Source: Marisa cornuarietis (taxonomy: Eukaryota > Mollusca > Gastropoda > Architaenioglossa > Ampullariidae). From it: DNA of 64,000 bases. The stretch's first letter is position 1, and each line of letters opens with the position of its first letter. The notes below the pieces were generated by a model. It ran no database searches. It had not been told where the DNA came from and was given only the letters and a program-made list of their open reading frames with translations. The position numbers and the translations under genes were made by a program. The stretch spans positions 5,001 through 69,000 of the forward strand of contig SMMW01000579.1 of assembly GCA_004794655.1 (NCBI GenBank), given 5' to 3'. This document shows positions 34,120 to 47,180 of the stretch, piece after piece.

Positions 34120-37100
34120 GTCCGTGGGTTAGTCAGGTGGGATAGTCCATGTACAATAGAGTCTCTGTGACTTTGTCTGACTAAGAACTAACGTATAGTC
34201 AATGGGTTTTATCTACAGTGCAGCAAAGAATCGGAGATCTCTTAAATATTATGTCCGCCTTTCCACTCGCATTGAGTCTTGTCCACCTGCATACAAACCC
34301 ACTTCCCCAGCTACTAACAGTCCACTTCTAACGTCTTCTCTCTTTCCTTGAATATCTCTTGATAAGTCTGTCTGATATCTGTGCAATCTAATAGTCAACA
34401 TGTTGATAACTTCACAAGTAGTTTGTCTGTTCAACTGCCATATTCTTCAGTTTGTCAGTCTGGATAGTGGTCGGTGTGATGGTAGGTCCGTTCTGCCTGT
34501 ATATTTGGTGCAGTCAGAATCTCTCTGGCCAAGGACTCATATGAACATGCGGTAACTTATACACTTTATCACCCTCACAATCCTTAGCTGCTGCCACTGC
34601 GTAAACTCAAACAACAAACAAATCAACTGTCACCTAGTCAAACGATAGACAGGACACAGGGATGGTCAGAAGGATGGACCGATGGCTGACCAGCTCCTTG
34701 TTTGTGACAATCGACCGTTTGTAGTGGGCGGCGGTTTTCCTTCCTTCTCTCTCTCTCTCACAGCATGAACTACCACAGACCTGACAGTTTCTCCAGTATT
34801 ATTCTTCCCAGGAAAGTCTTCTCAGATTTCGACCTAAGTGTTCATTATTCCTTTTCACGCGTGTCTCACTGTCTTCGCTATTGTTCCCGAGGGAGTCGCT
34901 AGGAGAACTCCCATTGTCCCATTCCAGCAGCTGAGCAGTTCCTTTGTCACTCGGTCTTTCTGTTTTATTTGCACTCTGTAGTTAATCTGATCATTATAAA
35001 CTAATAAACAGCGGGACCACCTAGTAATGGCTGTTTAATGCGCATAGATTTTTGTAAATACAGCCACGACATTCCTCTGCATGTAACGACCATGTAGATG
35101 TACAGGTACGTGGATGATCGAGTGACTAAAACACTGGCCCGGCTCGCTCACCTGTCTGTTTGATGTCTGTGTAGATGCTCACTGCTAAAAGCTCCGCCCT
35201 CTGTAGTCACATCATGAACAATCTAATGGAGACTATTAATTTAAAGCAGGAGGAGGTGCTAAGCCTGAGTTTGGACAAACAAAGTACATAGCAGCAAGAG
35301 GTTCATTGATTAGCACGTGTGACAGTCACTCCCTTCACCTAACTCCTGGACATCTGCGTGTTCGTTTTCCTCATACAAAGCAACTTGCCCCTTTTGCAGG
35401 CCTGTATACGAACCAAATCTGTTAAAAGACTTAAAACATCATAAGATTTTTACCATAGCAAAACTAATTTCTTGATATAATCCCAAATGTTACAAATTAA
35501 ATAATCACTCTAATGAACAAATATTCTGAACTAAAGTTCTTAAAAGTTCAAAGTCCGGCACAGAGTCATTTTATCACTGTTCTCTTGATGATGTTCTTAA
35601 TTTCAGTCCCTGGGAAAACTGATGATTCACTAAACTCTAACAGTCACTGGGGACTAAAGATCCTGGAATGAAAAAAATATATCTTCCACACAAACCAAAA
35701 AAACAAACCATAGACGCTTCCACTCGGGGACAGACGTTTTCACAAAATGGTGCTGTCTCTAGAGACCAACACATACTACAGGACAAAATCTTACAACTTC
35801 AACTAAACTCACACAACAACAATCACAAAAAATCTCTTCAAACATTCCATGGCATCTGTCAGGCCCCGCAGACTTTATGGCCCATCACCCGGCATCACAG
35901 ACTGCGCCTATTGAAAGTTACAACAAAAGAAATTACTAATACTTATCTATATCTTTCTTTTAAAAAATCATACAGGCCACCCGTGCTGTACCGGCTATTA
36001 GCCTCATGTCACATCTCTGTGACACAACCAGACAATCAGAGTGAAGAGATAAACATGGGGCTTGGGCAACACCCATCCCAGGTACCATGAAAGACTTGAA
36101 AATGAACAAGAGAATGCCGCTGGCTGTCTTGATAGGATCCCCACTTCCATCTCATGGCCTTCAGTTTCTTTTGACCGGTCAGCCTCATTGAGAAAACTAA
36201 ATTTTGTGTTGAGCTTAATTCTTTGTTAAAACAAATAGTATTCCGTAAAACGAGGTAAGCCAGCGTTATAAAGTGTATAAAACCCGTTTATTTATCCACA
36301 AAGATAACATATGGCAGAAGAAGGGGTGGCCAACACACTAAACATTTGCTTTAAAACGCGGTTAATCACACCTTCACTCGAGTGATCAGCTATGGGACCT
36401 TTACTTTCTGGCCGTTACCATACAGTTACAAGATGGATACTGCTGGTTACAGTTCCGCTCTGATTTTATAGTTCTATGTAGGAAAGGTATAGTAAAGACG
36501 GTAAACATGCCATCAATTCTTTTAATTAAGAGAGTGTTGAAATATACGCGTATACCTACCTAATGTCAGGCGGCAGCTTGAGACAAAACACAATTTAAAT
36601 GGGAGGCAACCAATAGTCCTTATTGCAGCTTACCTGCAGAGGTTATTTCCCTTCCTCCATTTGCGCGTTACCAACAGTTTTTTTTTTTTAATACCTGCTG
36701 CTGCATGGCTTTGGCCGAGAACATTTAAAAATCCAGTGGCTTTAAATTAGTCAGTAAAGGAGGATCCATGTTAGAGATTCTAATAAGTAGTTCTAATAAG
36801 TAATTCTAATAAGTAGTTCTCGTAAGTCAAAATTCAGTCTGGCACACACAATAAACCGGAGAAAACTGTCAGGTTCCCTGACCCGATGAGAAGTTGGAGT
36901 ACTTCAGAAAAAACAAATTACAGAAATCATTACTCGACTCAGCTATAATTTTCGCAGTTTATTCCAATGAAAATTCTCAATGACATGATTACATGAACAA
37001 AAGACCGGTCATCGTGAGATTCTCGCACCCATGCACACACCCGCGCAAAATACACTCCATTCACCCAGCTTTTCGTTTTCCTGTTTCCCTCCCATCTTGT

Positions 37101-38395
37101 TGATTTAGACAACACCAGGCTTGTGACAGCAAAAAAAGATTCACGAGGTTGAAAACTGCAGCGTTTAAAAAAATAAATGGACCATATATTTTAAAAATAA
37201 TGTGATTGTCTCTCGCTGTGGCTAAATTTATAAGAATTTATGAAAACGCCTCTACAAAAATGATGAAAACAACGATGAATTTGTGTCTACGGATTATTTA
37301 ACAACTACCTACTACGAAGAGCAGTTAGGGATTTCCCCTTACAGAAGGAACAAAACATCGACAAATGAATAACTCGGCGATTGAAATCACAAGAAGCGAT
37401 GTAATATTTACAATAAGCTGTGTAGTCATATTAGTCACACTCAAGGTGTTAAGAGTAGCCACGAAATTATGATATGACTAGAGTAGGCGGAACGTCTAGC
37501 AATTAACTGCTCCACAGACATCAAACAGACAGGTGAGCGAGCCTCCGGGCCAGTGTTTTAGTCACTCGATCATCCACGTACCTGTACATCTACATGGTCG
37601 TTACATGCAGAGGAAAGTCGCAGCTTTATTTTTAAAATCTATGCGCATTAAACAGCCATTACTAGGTGGTCCCGCTGTTTATTAGTTTATAATGATCAGA
37701 TTAACTACAGAGGGCAAATAAAACAGAAAGACCGAGTGACAAAAGAACTGCTCTGCTGCTGGAATGGGACAATGGGAGTTCTCCCAGGAACTGCCTCGGG
37801 AACAATAGCAGAGACAGTGAGACACGCGTGAAAAGGAAGATTGAAAGCTTGGGTCGAAATCTTAGAAGACTTTTCTGGAAAGAATAATACTGGAGAAACT
37901 GTGTCAGGTCTGTGGAGGTTCATGCTGTGTGCAGAGGGAGGGAGAGAGAGAGAGAGAAGGAGGAAGAACTCACCGCCGCACACTACAGACGGTAGATTGT
38001 CACAGAGAGGGAGCTGGTCAGCCATGGATCCATCCTCCCAACCATCCCTGTCTATTTGTTTGAACACACGGCAGCTGATTGGTTGGTTCTTTGAGTTTAC
38101 GCCGTGGCAGCAGCAACATGTTGACTATTAGATTGCACAGGGGTTGCAGAGATCGCGGACAGACTAACCAACAGATATCGGAGGAAAGAGAGAACCCGTT
38201 AGAAGTGAACTGTTAGTAGCTGGGAGAAGTGGGTGGTCATTCACGTTTAAAAGTCTCAGAGAGACGGAGAGTGGCAGAATTAAGGGATCTCAGCTACTTT
38301 GCTGCACTTTGCATAAACCCGATTGACTATACCTTGGTTTATGGTCAGACAAACCACAGACACTACTGTACATACATTATCCCACCTGTAACGAT
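34120..38395. repeat. Large imperfect inverted repeat (arms 34120-35175 and 37510-38395)
   Basis: The left arm read forward matches the right arm reverse-complemented almost continuously. Examples are gtatagtcaat and gctactaacag near the outer ends, agtctcaccgtc-type middle matches, ggtccgctgttt/attagtttataatgatcag, and cacctgtctgtttgatgtctgtg at the inner ends. The loop (35176-37509) has no recognised gene; ORF 35668-36090 lacks domain features. It lies between the divergent receptors. Confidence 0.88.
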
Positions 38396-38931
38396 TATAA
38401 TTAGTGTAATAACAATCGTATTTGGTTAATAACATATTTGGATAAATAACATATCTGGATATACGGACAATCTTAACTCTCACACACCTTTTTCATCATC
38501 ACCACCACCATCGTCGCCGCTGACAAAAGTGGATCATTATCAACACAAGTCACAAATAACCAACTTTTCAAGACGTGGTTGTGACAGAGTTTATCCCAAC
38601 AACAACCCCTTGGTACAAAGAACAGTAAGAGTATTAAACAAAAAAACAAAACAGGCTTTGGGGGACGAAGATAGGGAGGCACTAAAGGCTGTGCAGAAAG
38701 AAAGCAAAAGGGCCATCAACGACAAGAAGCTAAATATGAACAGAAGGTAGAGGAGAATTGTCATCACCACAATATAAAGGTCGTGGGAGAGTAAGCTAAT
38801 GAGTGGGCACCGGTAAACAGGGGGGTAAAGTGTATCAGAAAACAAACAACAAGGATCACACAGATAAGCTGAATATTTTCTTTCGTCGCCATGATTTTAC
38901 AGAGGATAGAAAAAAGCTGTGCTTAGCTGAA

Positions 38932-38932
<1 letters not shown>
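38396..38932. other. Dispersed repeat and anonymous sequence
   Basis: 38396-38580 matches the inverse of 22660-22800. The rest contains short Lys-rich ORFs with no support. Confidence 0.5.

Positions 38933-39009
<77 letters not shown>
38933..39009. repeat. (TG)n microsatellite
   Basis: Pure TG dinucleotide run. Confidence 0.99.
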
Positions 39010-39010
<1 letters not shown>

Positions 39011-39195
39011 AGTCGGCGGGAGTGTTTACCTTGGGTAGTCAACAAGTTTAATTTGCCGTCTGTATATGGCGAGGTAGAGTCCTTCTCTCTCTCTCTCTTG
39101 CTGTCGCTGCTTTCTGCACACAGCTTGGAGGTCACAGCTTCTCTGTCTTTGTGAAAGTCTTCTCACATTTCAAGCTTTGATGTTTCCTTATAAGA

Positions 39196-39347
39196 CTCCT
39201 CTCCCCGTCCAAGCTATTGTTTCTCAAGCAGTCCCCGGGAAAACTAAAAGTTACTGTTGTACCTCCCCAGCAACTGATCAGTTCTTACATGAATATGTCT
39301 TTGTCTTGTAGCTGCACCCTGTACACCTTTTAACATCATGACGAGTC
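39196..39347. repeat. 155-bp dispersed repeat, copy of 16752-16907
   Basis: Near-identical to the 16.8-kb copy, in the same orientation. No TIR or target duplication is evident. Confidence 0.9.
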
Positions 39348-39946
39348 CTCGACTTTCATACGCAACGACTTCATGAAGTTGAGATATTCTTGCAAATATA
39401 TCAGAATTTAATATTCTTGTATTTTGTGGAAAGTAAACTGACGAGACTTTGTGTGTGTTTAGAGGAAGCTCACATGTGATTGTCTGAAGCACGTGCTGGA
39501 GGTACGCACATACGTCAGTTCAATGTCGGTGTAATGTACTTCCCACCCACCCACCCCGGTGTACGGTGCTGTGGAATAAGTGCTTGATCGTTTAGTCTGT
39601 ATAGGGCATTATTGAATATATAAATCCCATTGAAAGAGTTCATTTGTTTTTTCTATAACGATTTCTACGACTACCAATACAAAACCCAAAGAGACTAGTT
39701 TACGGCGAGACGCCGAGATACCCCGTATTTAGCGATATCTTCGTAAAAACTATGAAGCACAGGTTACGGATGATTCTTTAATAACAAGAATTATCTACTG
39801 TTTCGTGAAATACTGCGTTAATGTAACAGTTGTCAGAGTTTATTTGTATTGATTGATGTCGAAAGTAGAGAGATAGGTTGAACAAGATCACTGCTGTGTT
39901 ACATGCCGCAGCAGTAAATATAAGAAGAAAGCAGAAAAGTTAGTAT

Positions 39947-40819
39947 TGTAGCGGGTGACGAGACAGCTTGTACCGCGGACGGTGCTTTCTCCCTGCCACC
40001 CTGCACCCCCTTCTACCCTGCACCCCCTTCCATCCTGCACCCCCTTCTACCCTGCACCCCCTTTCACCCTACGCTTGGTCGCGCGAGCGGAGTGTCGCGA
40101 GGCAGGTTGACCGCACAACGGGTGACGTAGCACCCAGCTACTTCGGTATAAATACCAGAGAAAAGTCAGTCTCTGGACCTGCTTGTCGAAAGACGACTGG
40201 TCACTACAAGAGAGGTACCTGTTTGCCGAAAGGCGACTGGGCAGGCTGAAAAGCACTCTCATCACTCAACCCCCTTTTTCCCCCCACCCAAGGGAGTTAG
40301 GATTTAGCTAGGTAGGTTAGTTAGAATAGGAATACTAGCAGCTGTAGGTGTAAATTATGTAAATAAATCTATGTCTTTGAACTTACTCAATTGTGTAAGT
40401 GTCTTAGTCCGTATGCTGGCGTTATGTATGTGTCCTCGTCGTGTGAACGAGATGATGAGAATCAGTAGAGAGAAAGAAACTGTGTCGTCCATTGTAATTG
40501 TGTCGAGCAGCGGAACACACACGAAGATCAAGGAGCTGAGAGATACACCGCAGAGAACACACTTTTGGTTTAGAGTAAAGCAGGTCTTTTGTGGACTCCA
40601 AGGTCGGCTGAGTGCGGGTGTCGTAGATGGGGGAAAAAAAAACACAACGCGAGGCAGGATATGAGACAAGGCACCCGACTAACGAGAGCTAGAACTTTAG
40701 AAAGAAAGTTCTCCTTGGGAACTTCCGTCCTCTCCCCTGGAACTAAAAAGAGGAAGGGACTGATTTATGGCGCTAGGGCAGTGTGAGTGAATGTGTAGCG
40801 ACCGGTCAGTCCGGTTACA
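39947..40819 (+). mobile_element. Probable solo LTR, 873 bp
   Basis: It starts TGTAGCGGGTGACG and ends CCGGTTACA, flanked by GTAT on both sides (39943-39946, 40820-40823). Inside, in LTR order, are a TATA box (TATAAATA, 40147-40154) and a polyadenylation signal (AATAAA, 40362-40367). A C-rich tandem run (ccttctaccctgcaccccc) lies at about 40005-40070. The TG...CA ends, 4-bp duplication and ordered promoter/polyA signals support an LTR; no internal region is present. Confidence 0.72.
40147..40154 (+). promoter_or_regulatory. TATA box of the solo LTR
   Basis: cggTATAAATAcc, about 200 bases after the LTR start and 215 before AATAAA, the expected U3/R position. Confidence 0.5.
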
Positions 40820-40823
40820 GTAT

Positions 40824-43800
40824 TATGTGCCTTTAAGATGATAAATGCCTAAAACCCCGAAAAACAAACAAACACTATTATTTTGTAAGCGATATGAAAA
40901 GGACTTCGTGCTGACAGCAAAGTCAACAAAGTATGGAGTCGACATTTTGTATTAGAATTTTCATAAAATGACTCATGTTCAGTCAGCTAGGTCCCAATAT
41001 TACATCTTGGGTATAACAGTGAGAGCACACCAGCGTCATGGCGACGAGCAAAACATCTACTTACAGTGTAAGCTCCAACTTCTGTACCAGGCTTGGAGAA
41101 AAGAAGTGTAAAAGATGCGGGCAGCAGTGTTATGCATTAATTCCGAAATAACAGCTGGTGCAGGCAACCATATAAGTGTTAAGATTAGCACTATTGCAAG
41201 ATATTTATATTTTAGCTATCCATATAGCTGTCACACAATTAATATTGCTTTGGTAGAGGAACGAATCGTTGGAAAAACAGAATTGTGCAGAGTGTTGCTC
41301 TGACTATAGCCTTGAAACTTCACTGTGACATGCTTGAGAAGTGCCATATAGATATTTATATTTATATTTATAGAGAGAGAGAAAGCAATAATTTAGAAAT
41401 AACACTTTTCTGTTGTCAGTGCAGAACTGACTGTGATGATGATGGAAATGAGGATCGCTGTCCACACCGTTCACCCATCAGTACAATACCCTCAAGCTGC
41501 AGTGCCCCCTGAAAATTGATCTCCATTCTAACGGAAAGTTCACTTCTTGTGCAATATATAGAATTTAAATATGATTCATCAGAAATACTTTTCAATTTTT
41601 CATTACGGAACAAGCAAATTACTTGTCAAACTCTTACAATTTACAACCCCAGTGTGTCATTTAGAAAATTAAAGTTTGTCAATGAGACACATTTCTTCTT
41701 CCATTTCACGGCGCCCGAGCTTCAGGTAGATGCTGATGGTGGACTGAAGTGCACTGTCATGCTTCTGACAATTTGCTCCGACGACTTCTTCCTTAATGAC
41801 TGTCATATCGATCATGTACTAGCTACAGTGATACTGTTGATTACTGTTTGTAATAATACTATTTGTAACTCCAATATTCTCTAGTTCATTCAGCCTGTTA
41901 TCACTGAGCCACTAAGGAGACTGACAGTTGTCAGACGTCACGTGACTCTACAACACGGCAGCCGACTGGAGCATCCATAATTTAATAGGTCTGTGCTGTC
42001 CCTAATTAGCCTCCCTAATTAGACTCTTTGAGTGTTCCTTTAACTTTACTACAAGATGCAGTAAAACACAATAAAATAAAAGGAACAAATAGCTATTTTC
42101 TTTCCTTTTATTTTCTTTACTGCCATAAAGGACAGTTCAGGTTTAATTGCTAGAAATTATTTTTTAATTCCTTAAAATATTTATAAGAATCAGAAAATAG
42201 GGTTCTTCGTTAAGAACTATTATTTAAGTAAACTTTTTATTTAAAACGTTGCCTACAGATTTTCTCTTTCTCTTTCTCGCGCGCGCGCGCACACACACAC
42301 ACACACACACAAGTATATATATATATACACACACACATGCACACGTACATGCACACACACGCACACACACATATTTAAAACTAAATATCTTTCACGATTT
42401 ACAGAGCTCCAAATAGCTTTTTCTACAATTGAAACCTATCTAAAATCTCAAAAGGGACGATGTGAAGTAAAAAATATTTTCTGTTTTACGAAACAAATTA
42501 CCTACAGCAAAACACGAAACTTTCGGGTAACAAATGATAGCTCGCCACTTTTAGTTAAAACATTTAAAATGTTTAAGAAATAAAAAAAATAATTACCAGC
42601 AATTTAAAGAGAAAAAAACAGAAAACACTTTTAAATTAAGTACAGGAATGAAACATTACTTCGATTGTCACCACGGTTGTATCTGTACCACCCACTGATT
42701 CATCACAAACTTGAGAGCAGGAGACTTTTGAACACAAAAGACTAAAGCACAAAAAGTTGACAGGAAAAATCTTTAAAAAGCGGAGACTGGCGAGGTACTG
42801 AGTCCCCGCCTTAGTCTCACCCTCACTGCTTACAGTCGCGATGTGTTTAGTCAGGTGTGTACAGACATTAAGAACTCGTCTCTGATGTTTGTAGTTCAGT
42901 TGGTAAAGTATCAAATAGAAGAGTTAGAAAACAGCATAATTCTGTGAATACCATCAGGCACGGTCAACTCAAACTGACGAGAAGAAGATGATGATGTGAC
43001 TTTGTGGTGTGGCGGTTGCACATCGGGCCTGTGTCAAAAATATCAACAACTGTGTTCTACTTTATTACTTCATAGTCCCTTGCTAGCCTCTGAGCCTACA
43101 AACCAGTGAAAACCTAAAGTTCTTATAATAAATATTTGGTTTCACAAGAAAAGGTTAAATACAGGACTCAAGTCACGACAAGTCACGTAAAGTCAAAGAT
43201 GATCGTATTTTCTAAAGTAGAGAAACTTACATGAAGCATTGAGTCAGTACTGATTTTACTGGCCTTTGACCTTAAAAGAAATTAGTCAATAGAGACAGTA
43301 TTATGTGCTGTAGTGAATAGTCATCTAATCATTGTTTCTATCAAAACGTTAGACATTTTATCATTTTTTTTTTTTAGCTTAAAGAAAGCATTTTGTACTA
43401 CTTACAGTTTTCCTGTCCTGCCTGCGACTGTTGCTTTAGCTTGTGCTTGTGAGAACTTTAAGATCAGCGGGGCGACACAGCGAGTAGACATTCTGTATAT
43501 CTTCATTAATTTAACTATCTATGCTTTTTAATGCTGTTTTTTTTCTCCTTTAGATTATTTTCTTCTTTTTCCTTCTTCTTTTTCTCGTAACGCTCATCTT
43601 TGTACAACGCTAGTCTTCAGTGAGTGCTTCCATGCGTGACTTTTGGCTTAAACTGTATAAAATAAAAAATGACAGCATGTACCTCCATTTTATAATAACA
43701 GATTATTAAAGGTTATTTTTATAGCGCCATATCCCAGCCCTATGACCAAGCTCATGGCGCTTTACAAATGTTACTTATTAAAACAACAATAATCATGATA

Positions 43801-43977
43801 GGGAGAAATTCAAGATACCAACCAAGACGATAGGAAACAAAAAGGGAGAAGTGCTATCTGATAAATAACTGCAAGAATACAGTACTTCATTATCCAACGA
43901 GTCTATGAAATTAAAATAAATGCATAAATTATTAAAAACATACCCTGGAGACAGAAGAAAGCTCAGGACCAGATTAT
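40824..43977. other. Divergent intergenic region, right part
   Basis: A (CA)n-rich block lies at 42276-42371. A tatagcgccatatccca...catggcgctttaca motif at 43720-43765 has mirrored GCGCC ends and looks like a short MITE relic. No gene is recognised; the ORF at 41516-41884 has no homologous features. Confidence 0.4.
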
Positions 43978-44445
43978 CTGAGGGGACTGGCGACACGTTT
44001 CACCGCCGAATATTAAGAGTTTAGATCTGCAATTGCTTGTCATCGGAGAAGTCATCAGAAAGAACAGATCAAGAATGCCGAGGATAAACCTCCGCATGTC
44101 AAACAAAATGTAGACAGTTTTGCTGCCTCGAGTCATCAACAAGTTTAGCCACAATGAACATGTTTCATCTCGCTGTCGACTGCACAAACAAGAAACTGGA
44201 CTGAGATGAAAATGGCGGCGTGGAAGGACGGACTGTTAGTCAGCGGATCAACTGAAGCCGTAGAAGTGAAACAAAATGTCACAATCAAGAAACACAGTCC
44301 ACCACATCACTAGGATGACGACAGGTCAAACAATGGACTCAAAAATCAAAATCAGCTTATACAAATAATAAAATCCAAAGAAATCCGGAGAGCTAGTCCC
44401 CTCAAGCCGGTAAGGAGAAGGGACATCACTCTCCAATATCTTTCC
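43978..44445 (+). repeat. Dispersed ~460-bp repeat, inverted copy at 59935-60385
   Basis: Colinear matches include agatcaagaa, gaggataaacc, gtagacagtt, gctgcctc.agtcatcaa, tgtcacaatcaagaaacaca, ccaccacatcactagga and agtcccctcaagccg. Parts keep an open frame (EVIRKNRSR versus EVIKNKRSR, both ending at the same TAG), hinting at a decayed coding element. Confidence 0.85.
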
Positions 44446-44507
44446 ATCAACAACAGAATGATCTATTTATTTTTTATTTTATTTTTAGACATGGCTCAGC
44501 TGTTTTA

Positions 44508-44549
<42 letters not shown>
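44508..44549. repeat. (GAT)n microsatellite just upstream of receptor B
   Basis: About 14 GAT triplets end 26 bases before the acceptor-like TTTGCAG preceding the receptor B start. Confidence 0.97.
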
Positions 44550-44585
44550 CAAATCATTTATTTCTATGTTTGCAGATGTGCGAGC

Positions 44586-45336
44586 ATGGTCAGATTAATG
44601 TTTCTTGCGAAGTTCTGTCTACATTTTTACGTCCTTCAACATGATGTCCTAGCAAGAAATGCAACAAAGCATGTCGACGACTGGGAGAAACAAAATATTA
44701 CGGAAAAAGATGTTCTGCAAGATTATCTCCCCTTTTTGCAACAATCTACCAGCGACTTTGAAGGCAAACATACTGAAAGTGACTCATCTGTAGAAACAAA
44801 TGGCAAGTCTTACAACGAGGACACACACGTGGACTTTTTGATGAACACTAGCTCCACAACCAATGCACTAACTAATGTCAATACCTTAGACGACCAGGCT
44901 ACAGGCTTTAACTCAGTTCATTTGGAAGTAGATTTTATACAATGTTCCCAAAAGTGGCAGAGTTATCACGTGAGAGCACACAAAGGGAGCATACTCATTT
45001 CTCTTACGCCGGGAGACAACTCGCAGGCAGACTGGGGCGTCCTACCTTGCACCATAGAGCTGGAAGTTCCTCAAGGGATGCTCGCTCGTGTGCGGACGAT
45101 TCATGAGTTACGTCCATTTCAATGCAGATTTATTTTAATCGATAAGGAAAATGAGACTATATTTAATAATGACGTCGTTCTTTTCCCTAAAGAATTTTTT
45201 ACATACTGCAGTACTGTGAAGGTTCAGCTGGTGACAAGTGAAGTTACATCTGCTTTTCAAGTGTACGTGAACTTCACGGCAGTCCCCGAAGCTAGCCAGC
45301 CACACCTTAAGACTACTTTTCTCTCCTCAACTGCAG
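44586..45336 (+). CDS. Receptor B exon 1: signal peptide, linker, CUB-like domain
   Basis: It encodes residues 1-250 and one base of codon 251. The leader MVRLMFLAKFCLHFYVLQHD is hydrophobic. The linker is Asp/Glu/Ser/Thr-rich and unlike that of receptor A in sequence, though similar in length and composition. The CUB-like part aligns well (LEVPQGMLARV, YVNFTAVPEASQPHLKTTF). The donor is CTGCAG|GTATTT after 45336. Confidence 0.8.
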
Positions 45337-47116
45337 GTATTTTGTCTGAATTCCACATTTTTATCGTTTATGCTTTCATACTGTAAGCATCGGCATACCG
45401 TTCTCTGTCTCTCAAATTTAGCTCATTTAATCTTGTTTGAATTAAGCGTATTTTTTTTTAATGAAAATAACATCCTTCTGCAATTTTAGACAAGTCGCAC
45501 CTAGATACCGTATATGTTTAATTGCTGACAAGCCTCAATTAATCAGGAAGAATGGTCGCTGTTTTGTAAAAGAATTTTGTATTTCTTGCCATAGGATACG
45601 CATGATCATGTCCTTCAAACATTGGTCCCGCCACGTGCTTTGACAAATTTCCAAGTATTTTCAGAAACTTAAACCAAAAACTTAGATCAGAGAAACAAGT
45701 CGTAGAATCAGATAACAAGGAGGAAAATTTCACGAAATCAAACATGATTTATAATTTTATGCACAACGTTTCAGTATAAGTTCTGTGTACTAACTTTATT
45801 AATTTCTGTGGGAGATCATGTGGACGTGTGTTCAGTTACAAAGTTACAAAAAGCAGATCAACTGGTAGTTACAAGATAAGTATAAGGGAATTTGTGCTTG
45901 GGTCAACACATAATCACAGAAAAGTCTGGTCTCAACAAAGTACAAAACTTGATAATACTTTGATAATGTTATCAACTCCATTTTTGCAGGTACTACGCTT
46001 ATATTTTGTAATAAAGCTATGGAATAGAAAAGAGTCTTCGTTCACCAGGAAAGAAGGGTTACCTTCCCAACTAGAAATAAAATAATTTCAGCTCAAGACG
46101 ATTATAATAGATGATTTCTCAAACGAATGGGGCATGCTTCATTAAAACAGTCTGCACATTAAACTTAAGCTTTCTTTACTGTATTCTTTTCTCTTGGTCA
46201 GACGCTTGCTTATTATCGGAAAAATAATAAATAGAAGCATCATAACAACTTTGCATCTTGAAGATCTCTCTTCGTTTTAACTCTTGACTTTGCCTATTAA
46301 CATACAGTGGATGTTAGGTATCCTCACAGCTGTTTAAGTTTTAACACTAAAAAGATGGGTTGCATAATTTTCACTGTATTCCTTTTCGGACATGCAGTGC
46401 TACTACTAATTACAGTCTGTAATATGTAGAAACATATTTTAAAATATGTATTTTGTTAAGAATTCTTGAAACTATAACAAATTGTATCTTTAAAGTGATG
46501 ACATTAGTAGAATGGTGGGTCCAGCCGAGCAGAAGTAGATAAAGGTCTAAACAGCATCGACCCCATTTTTGATTGAAATGAGCCTGAAAGCCATTAGAGG
46601 AAGACAGCGTGACATCTAAAAAGTAATTATCAGTTTTTTGTCTACCATGTTATTTACCTTCTGATTGTCTATAATGTAAATTGTCACGTGCACTCTAAAA
46701 TGACTTTCAGACGAGATCATAACACAACAACAGTTAAATTTAAAGATAAATGTAAAGAAATAATAATTAAATAAAAATAAAAATCTAAATTCAAAGTAAA
46801 CAACCAATCCCAGTTCCCTTTCCAGTCCGGAATTCAATATGTTCATTTATATTTCCATCTCCAGTCAAATCCACTGTTCCTTCACTCCTGAAGGCGCAGT
46901 CCTCCACAAAACCAGTCTCTCCAGAAGAAATCACAACACAAAGCACACACCACAGTCTCTGGTCCTGGCGCTGTCTTTTCCGAATTTAGGTATTTCCCAA
47001 TCCCGACTGCGAACGAACACGCAGTTGATATCCAGATGAACGAATAAAAAACCCCAAACAACCGAGACAGAAAAAAACATCTTTAACCCACAATATCTCA
47101 ATGTTTAAACATTCCT

Positions 47117-47180
<64 letters not shown>

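Noticed and set aside
37705..38067. 120-codon minus-strand ORF
   Set aside because: Lies in one arm of the inverted repeat; the other arm does not keep the frame and no domain is visible.
41039..41150. Short plus-strand frame starting MATSKTSTYS with CKRCGQQC
   Set aside because: A zinc-ribbon-like Cys pattern, but only about 37 codons with no support on either side.
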